A stretch of DNA of 39,455 nt, from assembly GCF_003060965.1 (NCBI RefSeq), contig NZ_QAII01000038.1:15606-55060 (forward strand). The letters run 5' to 3'. The translations under genes and the position numbers were made by a program. The notes under the pieces are model-generated. The model was not told the DNA's origin, did no database searches, and was given only the letters and a program-made list of their open reading frames with translations. Below are positions 31,415 to 39,455 of this stretch, piece after piece. How positions within the stretch are numbered: position 1 is the stretch's first letter; every line of letters begins with the position of its first letter. The stretch is from Caulobacter sp. HMWF025 (lineage in GTDB: Bacteria > Pseudomonadota > Alphaproteobacteria > Caulobacterales > Caulobacteraceae).

Positions 31415-32008
31415 CTAGCTCTTCGGCGTCGGCAGGACGATGCTGCTGGCCAGGTTGGTCATGATCTCGCGGGCATCATAGGCCCGGGGATCGCCTTCGG
31501 GCTTCTTGCCCTTGTGCAGGACGATTTCGGCGCCGGCTTCAAACTTCTCGATGGTCCGGACCTCGGCGCGGTCGGCGAAGAAGGGGTCACCCCAGTAAGG
31601 GTCCCAGCTGCGCCAGCCCAGGCGCGGGCCGAAATAGCGCCAGGACGGGCGCCAGAAGCCATAGTCGTAGCCATAGCCGAAGCCCGGACGGGCCAGGGGA
31701 TCAGTATCGACGACCGTGCGGCTGGTCCGGTCGGTCCGGCGGTCGGCCGTCTCGAACCAGTCATAGCCCTGCTGAACGGTCAGTTCCGCCGCCCGATAGA
31801 GCAGGTAGCGCTCGACCGTCTCGCGCGAGGTCAGGCTGTTGCCGGCGAAGGCGACCCGGTAACGGTCGCCCTCAAGCTTCTGCTCGGAGAAGCCGCCGGT
31901 GACCGCCCCGGACGTCACCCTGGGCTGATAAGGCGTGGCGGTCGCACAGGCCGAAAGGCCCGCCGTCAAAACAAGGGCCCCGACGAGGGCGAGTTTCCTG
32001 AAAGACAT
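31415..32008 (-). CDS. CC0125/CC1285-like family lipoprotein
   Basis: 197 residues. The signal with lipobox LSAC (Cys21) predicts a lipid-anchored protein. The mature part begins near ATPYQPRVTSGAVTGGFSEQKLEGDRYRVAFAGN, which together with the later RYLLYRAAELTVQQGYDWF resembles the Caulobacter CC0125/CC1285 family. A middle Tyr/Trp/Phe/Gly-rich segment (about 100-145, GFGYGYDYGFWRPSWRYFGP) is low complexity. Function is unknown; family assignment is by recall, not alignment. Confidence 0.75.
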   Translation of the reverse strand: MSFRKLALVGALVLTAGLSACATATPYQPRVTSGAVTGGFSEQKLEGDRYRVAFAGNSLTSRETVERYLLYRAAELTVQQGYDWFETADRRTDRTSRTVVDTDPLARPGFGYGYDYGFWRPSWRYFGPRLGWRSWDPYWGDPFFADRAEVRTIEKFEAGAEIVLHKGKKPEGDPRAYDAREIMTNLASSIVLPTPKS

Positions 32009-32104
32009 CTTGGCGCTCCTTGGCGCGGCGTCGTGAGCGTACGAACCCTGACTTTGGCGAGGCTTTATGGTTTCGCCAAGGCGTTTGCGTAACGCGGCTG
32101 CAAC

Positions 32105-32734
32105 TCAGCCCCGGGAAACGATCAGCACCGCCGCACTGATCAACAGAACGCCGACCGCCAGCGCAAAGATCCTTCGAAAGCCCGGCTCATTCATGCGGGC
32201 TGACAGGGCCGCGCCGCCCAGGCCGTAGGCGCTCATGCTGATCAGGTCCATGCCGATGGTGGCGCAGGCGAACATCGCCAGCTGCGGCGGCAGCGGCCGG
32301 TTGACGTCAATGAACGGCGGCAGCACGGCGGTGAAGAACAGCAGGGCCTTGGGATTGGCGATCTGCACGGTAAAGCCGTCGACCAGGGCCGAGCGCCCGG
32401 CCTTCACCGTCGCCGTGGCCTGACTTTCGGCATTGCGGATCCCGGCGAGGATCGACTTGAGGCCCAGCCAGACCAGATAGGCCGCGCCGGCCAGGGCCAG
32501 GACATGAAAGGCGGCCGGAAAGGCGATGATCAGGGCCCCGAGGCCGAGGGCCGAACCGGCGAACCAGATCAGGGTGGCGCAGTTCATGCCCACCACGCCC
32601 AGCAGGGCCGCGCCCTTGCCCTTTTCCATGCCGGTGGCGATGGCGAACAGGTTGGCGGGTCCCGGTGTGATGGCCATGACGAACATGGTGGCCAGGAAGG
32701 CTCCGTAGCGGGCGGGATCGACGGGCAGGGTCAT
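32105..32734 (-). CDS. LysE/RhtB family amino-acid exporter
   Basis: 209 residues with about six helices. MFVMAITPGPANLFAIATGMEKGKGAALLGVVGMN matches the N-terminal LysE/RhtB signature (TPGPxxxxx...G...G). VQIANPKALLFFTAVLPPFID is the second. Members export amino acids or homoserine lactones; the substrate is unknown. It lies 43 nt after the MAPEG gene and probably shares its transcript. Confidence 0.9.
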   Translation of the reverse strand: MTLPVDPARYGAFLATMFVMAITPGPANLFAIATGMEKGKGAALLGVVGMNCATLIWFAGSALGLGALIIAFPAAFHVLALAGAAYLVWLGLKSILAGIRNAESQATATVKAGRSALVDGFTVQIANPKALLFFTAVLPPFIDVNRPLPPQLAMFACATIGMDLISMSAYGLGGAALSARMNEPGFRRIFALAVGVLLISAAVLIVSRG

Positions 32735-32777
32735 GGTGCCGCTTTAAACAGAACCCCTGCCCGCCGAGAAGTCCGGA

Positions 32778-33182
32778 TCAGGCGCCGACCGTCACCAGCA
32801 TCCAGATCGCCCGTCCGAGGGCGCCGAACAGCAGGATCGCCGTCGCGGCCATCTGGATCATGAAGCCCAGCTCGCGCTTGTCGGCGGCCTGGGCATAGCC
32901 GAGAGCATAGAGCACCCGCCCGACGATCCAGACCACGCCGAGCCCGGCCGCGATCATGTCGCCCCAGTAGAGGGCAAAGAGCCACAGCGAGGGCAGGAAG
33001 ATCGGCAGCCATTCCAGCGTATTGGCCTGGACCCGGATGTGGCGCTCCAGCTCGGGATCGCCGGTCATGGCCGGGGCCGGGATGCCGGCCTTCCTGCGGG
33101 CTCCGCCGACGCGGGCCCCCATCCAGATATAGGCGAGCAGGGCCATGAGGGTGACGATCGTCACCCAGGAATGAGGTTGCAT
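32778..33182 (-). CDS. MAPEG family membrane protein
   Basis: 134 residues with four membrane helices. The MAPEG signature is RHIRVQANTLEWLPIFLPSLWLFALYWGD (N and E in the RxxxNxxE pattern). The Lys/Arg-rich loop ARVGGARRKAGIPAP precedes it. No substrate is known for these bacterial forms. It is upstream of the LysE-type gene on the same strand; the 32735-32777 gap is too short to hold a separate promoter with confidence. Confidence 0.85.
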   Translation of the reverse strand: MQPHSWVTIVTLMALLAYIWMGARVGGARRKAGIPAPAMTGDPELERHIRVQANTLEWLPIFLPSLWLFALYWGDMIAAGLGVVWIVGRVLYALGYAQAADKRELGFMIQMAATAILLFGALGRAIWMLVTVGA

Positions 33183-33368
33183 GCGTGTTTTCTCCCCGTT
33201 TCGCGAACCGCTTTTTGCGCCAGCGCAAGGCCGGTTCGTCCTGAAGGCCCTAAACCACCATCAATCGCGGCGCGAGGCCAGAGCCCAGTCCCGCCGGATC
33301 GGGGAACCCGATCGGGCGTCCGCTCGCTCTGACCGCAACGCGACCCCATCGCGCGGAGGCCTGGAGCC

Positions 33369-33569
33369 ATGCGAGTTCAGTCCACAGCGATCACCCTGAT
33401 CGACTACCAGCCGGAACACGGCAAACTCTTCGTCACGTTCCATGACGGGGATGAGTACGTCTATGTCGGCGTGCCCGAACGGGTGAGCCGAGCCTTTGCC
33501 CGCTCGGCCTCAAAAGGGCGCTTCTTCCAGCGGATCATCTGCGACCGCTATCCTTACAATCGCGTCTGA
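33369..33569 (+). CDS. KTSC-domain small protein
   Basis: 66 residues consisting of one KTSC domain (named from the lysyl-tRNA synthetase C-terminus). It shows LIDYQPEHGKLFVTFHDGDEYVYVGVPERV, then AFARSASKGRFFQRII and the ending RYPYNRV. The function of stand-alone KTSC proteins is unknown; RNA or nucleic-acid binding has been supposed. GGAGG at about 33356-33360 precedes the ATG by 8-9 nt. Its TGA stop overlaps the start of the long non-coding homology block. Confidence 0.85.
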   Translation: MRVQSTAITLIDYQPEHGKLFVTFHDGDEYVYVGVPERVSRAFARSASKGRFFQRIICDRYPYNRV

Positions 33570-34118
33570 CACGGGGTCTCGACTTCACGCGGGCGGCCCG
33601 CTGAAGGGTGGGGAGGCGGCGGAGCGTCCGGGCCAGACCCGGATGATATTGTTTTGGAGTACCGTTTCGGCCTGGGCCGGAGCGCTCCGCGTGACCGATT
33701 TTCCGGTGAGCCCTCGGGGCGCGGGGTTTTAACCCGCTCCCGACAGAGGCCCCCGACGGGCGGAGGGGGATGCGTCCCCTCCGGACCGCGCGGGCGATTT
33801 CAGCCCGCGCCTGCAGCGCCTGCCGGGACCCTCGCGGGTTTCTCGCCTTCGTCCCGGTTTTTCAGGGAGCCCGGTGGAGATCCGTTGCGAGCGGCGGTCA
33901 TCCAAGACCCACCGACGAGCGCTTCCCGCTCGACCACCCCCGCCGCGCGTTCGGTCGCCAGCTTCGCGCCCTCCCCTGCGACGGGGCGAGGAGAAGTATG
34001 GGGCCGGTCCGGCAGGGGCGGACATGTTTCTGATCGCGACGCTGCTGACGAGGGTCAGGGCGTTGATTTTGCTGGGATCGGGGTATGGATTTGCCCGTGG
34101 GGGAACGGGGATAGACGG
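33568..34118 (+). repeat. Long non-coding homology block, copy 2 (candidate structured RNA)
   Basis: It starts at the KTSC stop codon on the same strand and matches 3065-2525. Islands: GACACGGGGTCTC then CACGCGG, closing stem GCGGAGCG (33619-33626) with CGCTCCGC (33683-33690), GAGTACCGTTTCG between, hairpin GGAGGGG-gatgcgt-CCCCTCC between conserved CGGGCGGA and GGACCG, hairpin CGCGGGC-gatttca-GCCCGCG, and GCTTCCCGCTCGACCA (33921-33936). Pairing is kept where bases differ from copy 1. Several frames run open here only because of the G+C content. Whether it is transcribed beyond the KTSC message is unknown. The end is approximate. Confidence 0.6.
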
Positions 34119-34360
34119 CGCTAGGGGCCTCCCTTCCCCATTTGATGGGGGAAGGGTCGGGGATGGGGGTGACAGAGGGTCCGGATGGGGCACGGCCGGC
34201 CTCTCCTCCCGAGGACTCCAACCGACAGGACGGCTGGCGCCATTCGAACGATCCCGTCTGCCAAGCCTCGAGTGGCCGAAAAGCGCACGCCATTGACGTC
34301 TGTGCAGGGTGGGGGGCAGCCGGTCAGACCGGCCCGCGCTTTGCCCGTCCCAATACCCTT

Positions 34361-34468
34361 GTCATCCCGGCCGCAGCGTAGCGGAGAGCCGGGACCCAGG
34401 GGCCGCCGCACTGCACTTGCCCCTGGGTCCCGGCGCTCCCGCCCTCACGGGCGTCCGGCCGGGATGAC
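34361..34468. repeat. Extragenic palindrome, type A copy 2
   Basis: Outer arms GTCATCCCGG (34361-34370) and CCGGGATGAC (34459-34468). Inner 14-bp stem CCGGGACCCAGGGG (34389-34402) with CCCCTGGGTCCCGG (34420-34433). Nearly the same as 2390-2494. The stretch from 34119 to 34360 between the long block and this element holds no gene I can support. Confidence 0.85.
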
Positions 34469-34553
34469 AAGATTTTTGGCTGTGAGATGGAAGCCCCCAC
34501 AGCCGACCTTTCGAGCGGCGGCAATGGGTGGAAAGCGGACCTAGCCCGCATCT

Positions 34554-34684
34554 CCGCTCTCCCCGGCGCAAGCCGGGGTCCAGATCGAGCCCCGAACGCT
34601 GAAAGCGCTCGGCCAGGCGCATAGGCGCATCATCCCCGGAGGCTCAGGCTGAATCTGGGCCCCGGCTTTCGCCGGGGAGAGCGG
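34554..34684. repeat. Extragenic palindrome, type B copy 2
   Basis: 25-bp arms at 34554-34578 and 34660-34684 with one mismatch (CGCAAG against CGAAAG in the paired arm). Same family as 4539-4668; the central 81 nt differ more than the arms. Confidence 0.85.
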
Positions 34685-34750
34685 ATGAGAAGAGCCCAGT
34701 GCAGACCCAGGCCGCGTCTGAAGGGGATGGGTAGGCGACGATACAAGCCC

Positions 34751-34864
34751 CGTCATCCCGCGCTTTAGGCGCGGGACCCATTCGTCTGCCGCAGGTGCGG
34801 TGCGGCGTGGATCTCTCAGGTGGAAGCCGAACCATGGGTCCCGCGCCTAAAGCGCGGGATGACG
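34751..34864. repeat. Extragenic palindrome, type C, 31-bp perfect arms
   Basis: Left arm 34751-34781 (CGTCATCCCGCGCTTTAGGC then GCGGGACCCAT) is perfectly complementary to 34834-34864, with a 52-nt spacer. Only one copy is in the window. It shares GTCATCCCG and GGGACCCA with type A and may be a subtype. The 34865-35113 stretch after it holds no supported gene. Confidence 0.85.
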
Positions 34865-35113
34865 GATTGTTTGCTTTTGAAAGTGAACTTCCAAGCGTCC
34901 GGCTCGAGTCGAGACCAGAAACCAGCCCGCCGCCCGAAATCGGACCTTCGCAGCGCCCCGCCGCCTGATCATCCGAGGGCCGCTGGCTGAAACCAGGCCG
35001 GCACCCGAGCCGCACCGCAGACGCCTCATGGTCAAAAGGCTGCAAAATCAGGGCCTCTCGGCCGGCGGTGTAACCTCTCACCCTCCCATCCCGGCCTTGC
35101 CGGGACGGGCCCC

Positions 35114-35136
35114 TCCCTCTCTCAAAGAGAGAGGGA
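35114..35136. repeat. Short hairpin near the end of the second island
   Basis: TCCCTCTCT (35114-35122) with AGAGAGGGA (35128-35136) and a 5-nt loop. A CCCGGC-ctt-GCCGGG hairpin lies just before it. It sits next to the argG terminator, outside any gene. Confidence 0.6.
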
Positions 35137-35154
35137 ATCATCACACCCCCAAAC

Positions 35155-35189
35155 GAAAAAGGCGCCGCGAGTTGCCCCGCGACGCCTTT
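35155..35189 (-). terminator. Intrinsic terminator of argG
   Basis: Minus strand: AAAGGCG-t-CGCG, loop, CGCG-g-CGCCTTTTT. The stem is about 11 bp with one mismatch and ends in a T tract, 22 nt after the argG stop. Confidence 0.88.
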
Positions 35190-35210
35190 CGAGCCTGGGC
35201 TCTGAACCGC

Positions 35211-36437
35211 CTAGCCGCGCTTGTCGCGCTTGGCCAGGACGCGCAGGCGCAGGGCGTTGAGCTTGATGAAGCCGCCGGCGTCGCGGTGGTCATAGGCGAC
35301 CTTGCCTTCCTCGAAGGTGACGAGGTCCTGGTCATACAGGCTGTAGGGGCTGGTGCGGCCGATGACCGTGACATTGCCCTTGTAGAGCTTGACCCGCACC
35401 TGGCCCGAGACCTTGGTCTGGCTGTAGTCGATGGCCGCCTGCAGCATCTCGCGCTCGGGGCTGAACCAGAAGCCGTTGTAAACGAGCGAGGCATATTTCG
35501 GCATCAGTTCGTCCTTCAGGTGCATGGCACCCCGGTCCAGCGTGATGCTCTCGATGCCACGGTGGGCGGCCAGTAGGATGGTGCCGCCGGGGGTCTCGTA
35601 GACGCCGCGCGACTTCATGCCGACGAAGCGGTTTTCGACGAGATCCAGACGGCCGATGCCGTTGTCGCGACCCAGCTCGTTCAGCTTGGTCAGCAGGGCG
35701 GCAGGCGACAGGGCCACGCCGTCGATGGCAACGGGGTCGCCCTTCTCGAAGTCGATGGTGATGACGGTCGGGGCGTCGGGCGCGGCCTCCGGCGAAATCG
35801 TGCGCATGTGGACGAATTCGGGGGCCTCGACGGCCGGGTCTTCCAGCACCTTACCTTCAGACGAGCTGTGCAGCAGGTTGGCGTCGACGCTGAACGGCGC
35901 TTCGCCGCGCTTGTCCTTGGTGATCTGGATCTGGTGCTGCTCGGCGAACTCCAGCAGGGCTTCGCGGGACTTGAAGTCCCATTCGCGCCAGGGGGCGATC
36001 ACGGTGATGTCGGGCTCGAGGCCGTAATAGCCGAGCTCGAAACGGACCTGGTCATTGCCCTTGCCGGTCGCGCCATGGCTGACGGCGTCGGCGCCCATCT
36101 TGCGGGCGATCTCGATCTGCTTCTTGGCGATCAGCGGACGGGCGATCGAGGTGCCCAGCAGGTACTGGCCCTCATAGACCGTATTGGCCCGGAACATCGG
36201 GAAGACGTAGTCGCGGACGAACTCTTCGCGCACGTCCTCGATGAAGATGTTTTCCGGCTTCACGCCCGCTGCCAGGGCCTTGGCCCGGGCCGGCTCGATT
36301 TCCTCACCCTGGCCGAGGTCGGCGGTGAAGGTGATGACCTCCGCGCCATACTCGGTCTGCAGCCACTTGAGGATGATCGAGGTGTCGAGACCGCCCGAGT
36401 AGGCGAGCACGACCTTCTTCACGGACTTGTTGGCCAT
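35211..36437 (-). CDS. argG: Argininosuccinate synthase
   Basis: 408 residues. It joins citrulline and aspartate using ATP in arginine synthesis. The N-type ATP-pyrophosphatase motif AYSGGLDTS is at 12-20. [16 protein letters not shown] is the citrulline/aspartate site, and the typical [12 protein letters not shown] block follows later. Full length. It has a clear terminator; argH is not in the window. The 36438-36516 gap separates it from the kup-linked gene, so argG probably has its own promoter there. Confidence 0.97.
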   Translation of the reverse strand: MANKSVKKVVLAYSGGLDTSIILKWLQTEYGAEVITFTADLGQGEEIEPARAKALAAGVKPENIFIEDVREEFVRDYVFPMFRANTVYEGQYLLGTSIARPLIAKKQIEIARKMGADAVSHGATGKGNDQVRFELGYYGLEPDITVIAPWREWDFKSREALLEFAEQHQIQITKDKRGEAPFSVDANLLHSSSEGKVLEDPAVEAPEFVHMRTISPEAAPDAPTVITIDFEKGDPVAIDGVALSPAALLTKLNELGRDNGIGRLDLVENRFVGMKSRGVYETPGGTILLAAHRGIESITLDRGAMHLKDELMPKYASLVYNGFWFSPEREMLQAAIDYSQTKVSGQVRVKLYKGNVTVIGRTSPYSLYDQDLVTFEEGKVAYDHRDAGGFIKLNALRLRVLAKRDKRG

Positions 36438-36516
36438 GAGCAGGGTCCTTCATCGAGGAAACACAGAGTTTGGCGCGTTCAAGGGCGCCGGGGCCCCGGG
36501 GTCAAGTCTTAATGAC

Positions 36517-36879
36517 CTAGAGCCGCCCTTCGTCATGCAAGGTTCGCAGGGCAAACCGCAGGTGGAAGGTCTGGGCCAGCGCCATCAGCGCCGCAAGGGT
36601 GGCCCGGACGCAGAGCAGCATGATCGCATCCAGACCCCGGGTCGTGAAGGTCAGGCCGCTGAGCGTGAACGCAAAGATCATCAGGGTCGCCAGGACCGGA
36701 ATGATCAGCAGCCCCAACAGCTTGGGGGCCCGCCAGCTCGGCGTGCCGTCCCGACTCCACAGCATCGGTACCGCCAGACCGCGCGGAACCCGCTTCCAGG
36801 CGGTCAGGGCGGTCGAGGAAATGATCGCCAGGGCCGCGATCGACAGGCCGTCGCCGACGATGCGGAGCGCGCTTTCCAT
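36517..36879 (-). CDS. Small membrane protein of unknown family
   Basis: 120 residues with three hydrophobic helices: about 10-25, 52-72 and 84-104. Between the first two lies VPRGLAVPMLWSRDGTPSWRAPKLLG, which weakly recalls the P-x-H-x-x-x-x-G-x-P-D-x-x-x-x-K loop of DUF1648/SdpI-like proteins; not certain. It starts 2 nt after the kup stop on the same strand, so it is probably translated from the kup message. A role with potassium uptake is possible only by position. Confidence 0.7.
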   Translation of the reverse strand: MESALRIVGDGLSIAALAIISSTALTAWKRVPRGLAVPMLWSRDGTPSWRAPKLLGLLIIPVLATLMIFAFTLSGLTFTTRGLDAIMLLCVRATLAALMALAQTFHLRFALRTLHDEGRL

Positions 36880-36881
36880 GG

Positions 36882-38858
36882 CTAGACGGTCACCTGGGCG
36901 CCCAGTTCGACAACCCGGCCCGGCGGAATCTTGAAGAAGTCCGTCGGATTGGCGGCATTGCGCATCAGGTAGATGAAGACCCGGTCCTGCCAGAGCGGCA
37001 TGCCGCTATTGGCCGAAGGCACGATCGAGCGGCGTCCGAGGAAGAAGCTGGTGGCCATGATGTCGAACTTCAGACCCTGCTTGCGACAGACCGCCAGCGC
37101 CTTGGGAAGGTTGGGACTTTCCATGAAGCCGTAGGTGATGACCACCTTTTTGAAGTCGTCATTGACCTTCTCGATGGCCACGCGGTCGTCATCATTGACG
37201 CGCGGCGTCTCGGCGGTCCGCACGGTGAGGATGACGTTGCGCTCATGCAGAACCTTGTTGTGCTTGAGGTTGTGCATCAGGGCCACGGGCGTCATGTCGA
37301 GGTCCGAGGTCAGGAAGATCGCCGTGCCGGGGGCGCGGTGCGGGGCCCGGGCCCGCAGGATCTCCATCAGGTCGACCAGCGGCACGCTGTCGCGACGGGT
37401 CTTGTCGGTGAGGATCTGAGAGCCGCGCACCCAGGTGGCCATGACGGTAAACAGGGCCGCGCCGATCAGCACCGGCAGCCAGCCGCCGGTGAAGAACCGC
37501 AGGGCATTGGCGCTGAGGAAGACGATATCCAGCGCCAGGAACGGAATGAGGAAGCACAGCGCCACCGGCAGGCTCCAGTTCCACAGCTTGCGCATGACGA
37601 TATAGGCCATGCAGGTGGTCACGACCATGGTGCCGGTGACGGCCAGCCCATAGGCATGGGCCAGGGCCGACGACGTCTGGAAGGTGAACATGATCGCCAG
37701 CACGCCCAACAGCAGCATGGTGTTGAGCTGCGGCACGAAGATCTGGCCCGACTGGGTCTCGGAGGTCCGGCGCACGTCCATGCGCGGCAGCAGGCCCAGC
37801 TGGATGGCCTGCTGGGTCAGGGAGAAGGCTCCGGTGATCACGGCCTGGCTGGCGATGACGGTGGCCGCGCCGGCCAGCAGCACCAGCGGCAGGCGCAGGT
37901 TGGCCGGGGCCATCTCGAAGAACCAGTTGAGCTCGGGGAAGGGCACACCGGCCTTTTCCGCGGCGTCAAAGGTCGCCAGGGCGAAGGCACCCTGGCCCAG
38001 ATAGTTCATGGCCAGACACGGCAGGACGAAGAACATCCAGGCGGCCTGGATCGGCCGCTTGCCGAAATGGCCCATATCGGCCGACAGGGCCTCGGCCCCG
38101 GTGACGGTCAGGAACACCGCGCCCAGTACCACGAAGCCGGTCAGGCCGTGGCCGGCCAGGAACTGCGCCGCATAGAAGGGGCTGACGGCCATCAGGATGT
38201 CGGGGTGCTTGACCAGATGGAACGCCCCCAGGGCGAACATGACGCCAAACCAGAGGGCGCAGATCGGGCCGAACAGCCGGGCGACCAGGGCCGTCCCGCG
38301 GCTCTGGATGAAGAACAGGGCCAGCAGCATGATCGTGGCGATCAGCAGCACCACCTGGGTCGTTACGTGGGATTCCAGCGCGGGAATGGTCCGCAGACCC
38401 TCAACCGCCGACAGCACCGAGATCGCCGGGGTGATGACGGCGTCGCCATAGAACAGCGCCGCACCGGCCACACCGAGCGCGAAGACCAGCATGGTCCGGC
38501 GACCCAGGGCATGCTGGGCCAGGGCCATCAGGGACAGCACGCCGCCCTCACCCTTGTTGTCGGCCCGCATGATGAAAAACACGTACTTGATCGTCACGAT
38601 GAGGATCAGCGCCCACAGGGCCAGCGACACCACGCCGAAGATTTCCGGCCGGGTCACCCCGTCATGCGAAGCGGCCGCCAGGGCTTCCTTGAAGGCATAG
38701 AGCGGACTGGTGCCGATATCGCCGAACACGACCCCGACCGAGCCTAGGGCGAGCGCAAAGAAGCCGTGCCCCTTCAAATCGGGTCCGTGCTGTTTCGGAA
38801 TGTCGGAAGTGCCAGGTGCGCAATCCTCGGCGGGGGCGCTGGAGGCTTCAGAAGCCAT
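36882..38858 (-). CDS. kup: KUP/HAK/KT family potassium uptake protein
   Basis: 658 residues with about twelve membrane helices and a C-terminal cytoplasmic part. The K+ pathway motif GDIGTSPLYAFKEAL is at 46-60. FGDAVITPAISVLSAVEGL-like text (read as YGDAVITPAISVLSAVEGL) and GAEALSADMGHFGKRPIQ are further signatures. These carriers take up K+ with H+ and work at low pH or with poor K+. A small membrane-protein gene follows almost at once. The 38859-39152 gap (294 bp) to the divergent Rrf2 gene should hold both promoters; I saw no riboswitch-like structure in it. Confidence 0.96.
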   Translation of the reverse strand: MASEASSAPAEDCAPGTSDIPKQHGPDLKGHGFFALALGSVGVVFGDIGTSPLYAFKEALAAASHDGVTRPEIFGVVSLALWALILIVTIKYVFFIMRADNKGEGGVLSLMALAQHALGRRTMLVFALGVAGAALFYGDAVITPAISVLSAVEGLRTIPALESHVTTQVVLLIATIMLLALFFIQSRGTALVARLFGPICALWFGVMFALGAFHLVKHPDILMAVSPFYAAQFLAGHGLTGFVVLGAVFLTVTGAEALSADMGHFGKRPIQAAWMFFVLPCLAMNYLGQGAFALATFDAAEKAGVPFPELNWFFEMAPANLRLPLVLLAGAATVIASQAVITGAFSLTQQAIQLGLLPRMDVRRTSETQSGQIFVPQLNTMLLLGVLAIMFTFQTSSALAHAYGLAVTGTMVVTTCMAYIVMRKLWNWSLPVALCFLIPFLALDIVFLSANALRFFTGGWLPVLIGAALFTVMATWVRGSQILTDKTRRDSVPLVDLMEILRARAPHRAPGTAIFLTSDLDMTPVALMHNLKHNKVLHERNVILTVRTAETPRVNDDDRVAIEKVNDDFKKVVITYGFMESPNLPKALAVCRKQGLKFDIMATSFFLGRRSIVPSANSGMPLWQDRVFIYLMRNAANPTDFFKIPPGRVVELGAQVTV

Positions 38859-39117
38859 AAAATGTCTCCGGGCGTCCCCACTCGCAAAATGCGACTGACG
38901 GGCCCATATCGATCAAGCGCGGCGCGATACACCCAATTCGAGCCGGGTTCAATCGTCCCTCTACGTTCGTCTGTGGGACAATCACGTCCAACGGAAACAT
39001 CCAGCAGGCGAAAGTCCGGCAGGCCGCAGGGAAACCCGGGTCTGGGCAGACATCACCCCGCGCAGCGACGACCCGCAGGGCGGGGCCGTCATTTCATCGA
39101 ACAGCGAGTTTTTGATT

Positions 39118-39132
39118 GAACGCCCGGCGTTC
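39118..39132. promoter_or_regulatory. 15-bp palindrome upstream of Rrf2 gene
   Basis: Perfect GAACGCC-C-GGCGTTC, 20 bp before the Rrf2 ATG. TTGATT lies directly before it and overlaps its first base region. A repressor bound here would cover a likely promoter, which fits autoregulation, as Rrf2 genes often do. Inference from position and symmetry. Confidence 0.5.
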
Positions 39133-39152
39133 GTCCTTAGGTTCCCAGAGAC

Positions 39153-39455
39153 ATGTCCGACAGCCAGAAATTCCCCGTTGCGGCCCACGCCCTCGCCTAT
39201 CTGGCGCACAAGCAGGCGTTCTCGGCAGAGAAGGCCGTGGCGAGCGCCGAACTGGCCGCGTCGGTGCCGACCAATCCCGTCGTGGTCCGGCGGGTCACGG
39301 CCATGCTCGGCAAGGCCGGTCTGATCGGGGCCCGGGCCGGGGCCAGCGGCGGGGCCTGGCTGCTGAAGCCCGCCGAGCAGATTACGCTCGACACCGTTCT
39401 GCGCGCCGTTCACGGCTGTGCCCACCTCGGTGTCGCCCCTCCGGGGGTCAAGGGC
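39153..39455 (+). CDS. Rrf2 family transcriptional regulator (N-terminal part)
   Basis: The first 101 residues; the right edge cuts the gene. KFPVAAHALAYLAHKQ, then the winged helix-turn-helix SAELAASVPTNPVVVRRVTAMLGKAGLI and the wing GASGGAWLLKPAEQITLDTVLRAV are standard Rrf2. One Cys is seen (HGCAH, about residue 90). The three-Cys cluster of IscR/NsrR types would come just here and is not evident, so it may be a YwnA-like member without an Fe-S cluster; the missing end prevents a firm call. It is divergent from kup. Confidence 0.88.
   Translation, partial: MSDSQKFPVAAHALAYLAHKQAFSAEKAVASAELAASVPTNPVVVRRVTAMLGKAGLIGARAGASGGAWLLKPAEQITLDTVLRAVHGCAHLGVAPPGVKG

Noticed and set aside
33654-34124. 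A 156-codon open frame in the second island
   Set aside because: Arg/Pro/Gly-rich, no ribosome site, lies in the long block whose partner copy keeps no matching frame.
34361-35136. Repeat cluster as a CRISPR array
   Set aside because: Units differ from one another, spacing is irregular, repeats are long palindromes and no cas gene is near.
37245-38747. A 500-codon open frame on the plus strand
   Set aside because: Antisense to kup and low-complexity Gln/Gly/His/Arg; shadow of a real gene.

Overview
The window looks like chromosomal DNA of a Caulobacteraceae-type alphaproteobacterium (Caulobacter/Phenylobacterium/Brevundimonas group). The evidence is high G+C, a large TonB-dependent receptor, a lipoprotein that looks like the CC0125/CC1285 family, the order rplU-rpmA-GNAT-(hypothetical)-obgE-proB, and extragenic palindromes of the kind common in these genomes. 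The genus call is inference from gene content; no rRNA or marker alignment was possible. I saw no prophage, transposase, integrase, CRISPR array, tRNA or rRNA. It is mainly ordinary core chromosome with two repeat-rich non-coding islands.

Layout. 0-2.1 kb: a TonB-dependent receptor (cut by the left edge) behind a TetR regulator. 2.1-3.1 kb: first non-coding island. 3.1-4.5 kb: DUF2306 membrane protein divergent from a membrane-anchored LytTR regulator. 4.7-7.7 kb: GNAT, mtgA, nitroreductase, WD40 protein. 7.9-9.0 kb: two exbD paralogues without exbB. 9.0-10.8 kb: COG0523 metallochaperone and a membrane protein behind a perfect Zur-like palindrome. 11-17 kb: rplU, rpmA, GNAT, an HNH-associated-like hypothetical, then obgE-proB-JmjC cupin with overlapping stops and starts. 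17.1-23.4 kb: ubiD-M14 peptidase, MAPEG, pmbA-cysQ-like-DUF4170. 23.4-31.3 kb: fmt-truA, small lipoprotein, glmM and glmS divergent, TsaA/TrmO, YhhN, DUF1232, SDR. 31.4-33.6 kb: lipoprotein, LysE, second MAPEG, KTSC. 33.6-35.2 kb: second non-coding island. 35.2-39.5 kb: argG, small membrane protein, kup, and the start of an Rrf2 regulator cut by the right edge.

Linked functions: cell envelope (mtgA, glmM and glmS for UDP-GlcNAc, exbD, TonB receptor), translation (rplU, rpmA, obgE, fmt, truA, TsaA/TrmO), metal and ion homeostasis (COG0523, kup), and amino acid synthesis (proB, argG).

The least expected observation is a pair of about 540-nt homologous non-coding blocks, 31 kb apart on opposite strands. 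Each begins at or one base after a stop codon (DUF2306 and KTSC genes), in the sense direction of that gene. They share near-identical islands, an identical 8-bp closing stem, and hairpins whose bases differ while pairing is kept. This could be an undescribed structured RNA or a mobile extragenic element.
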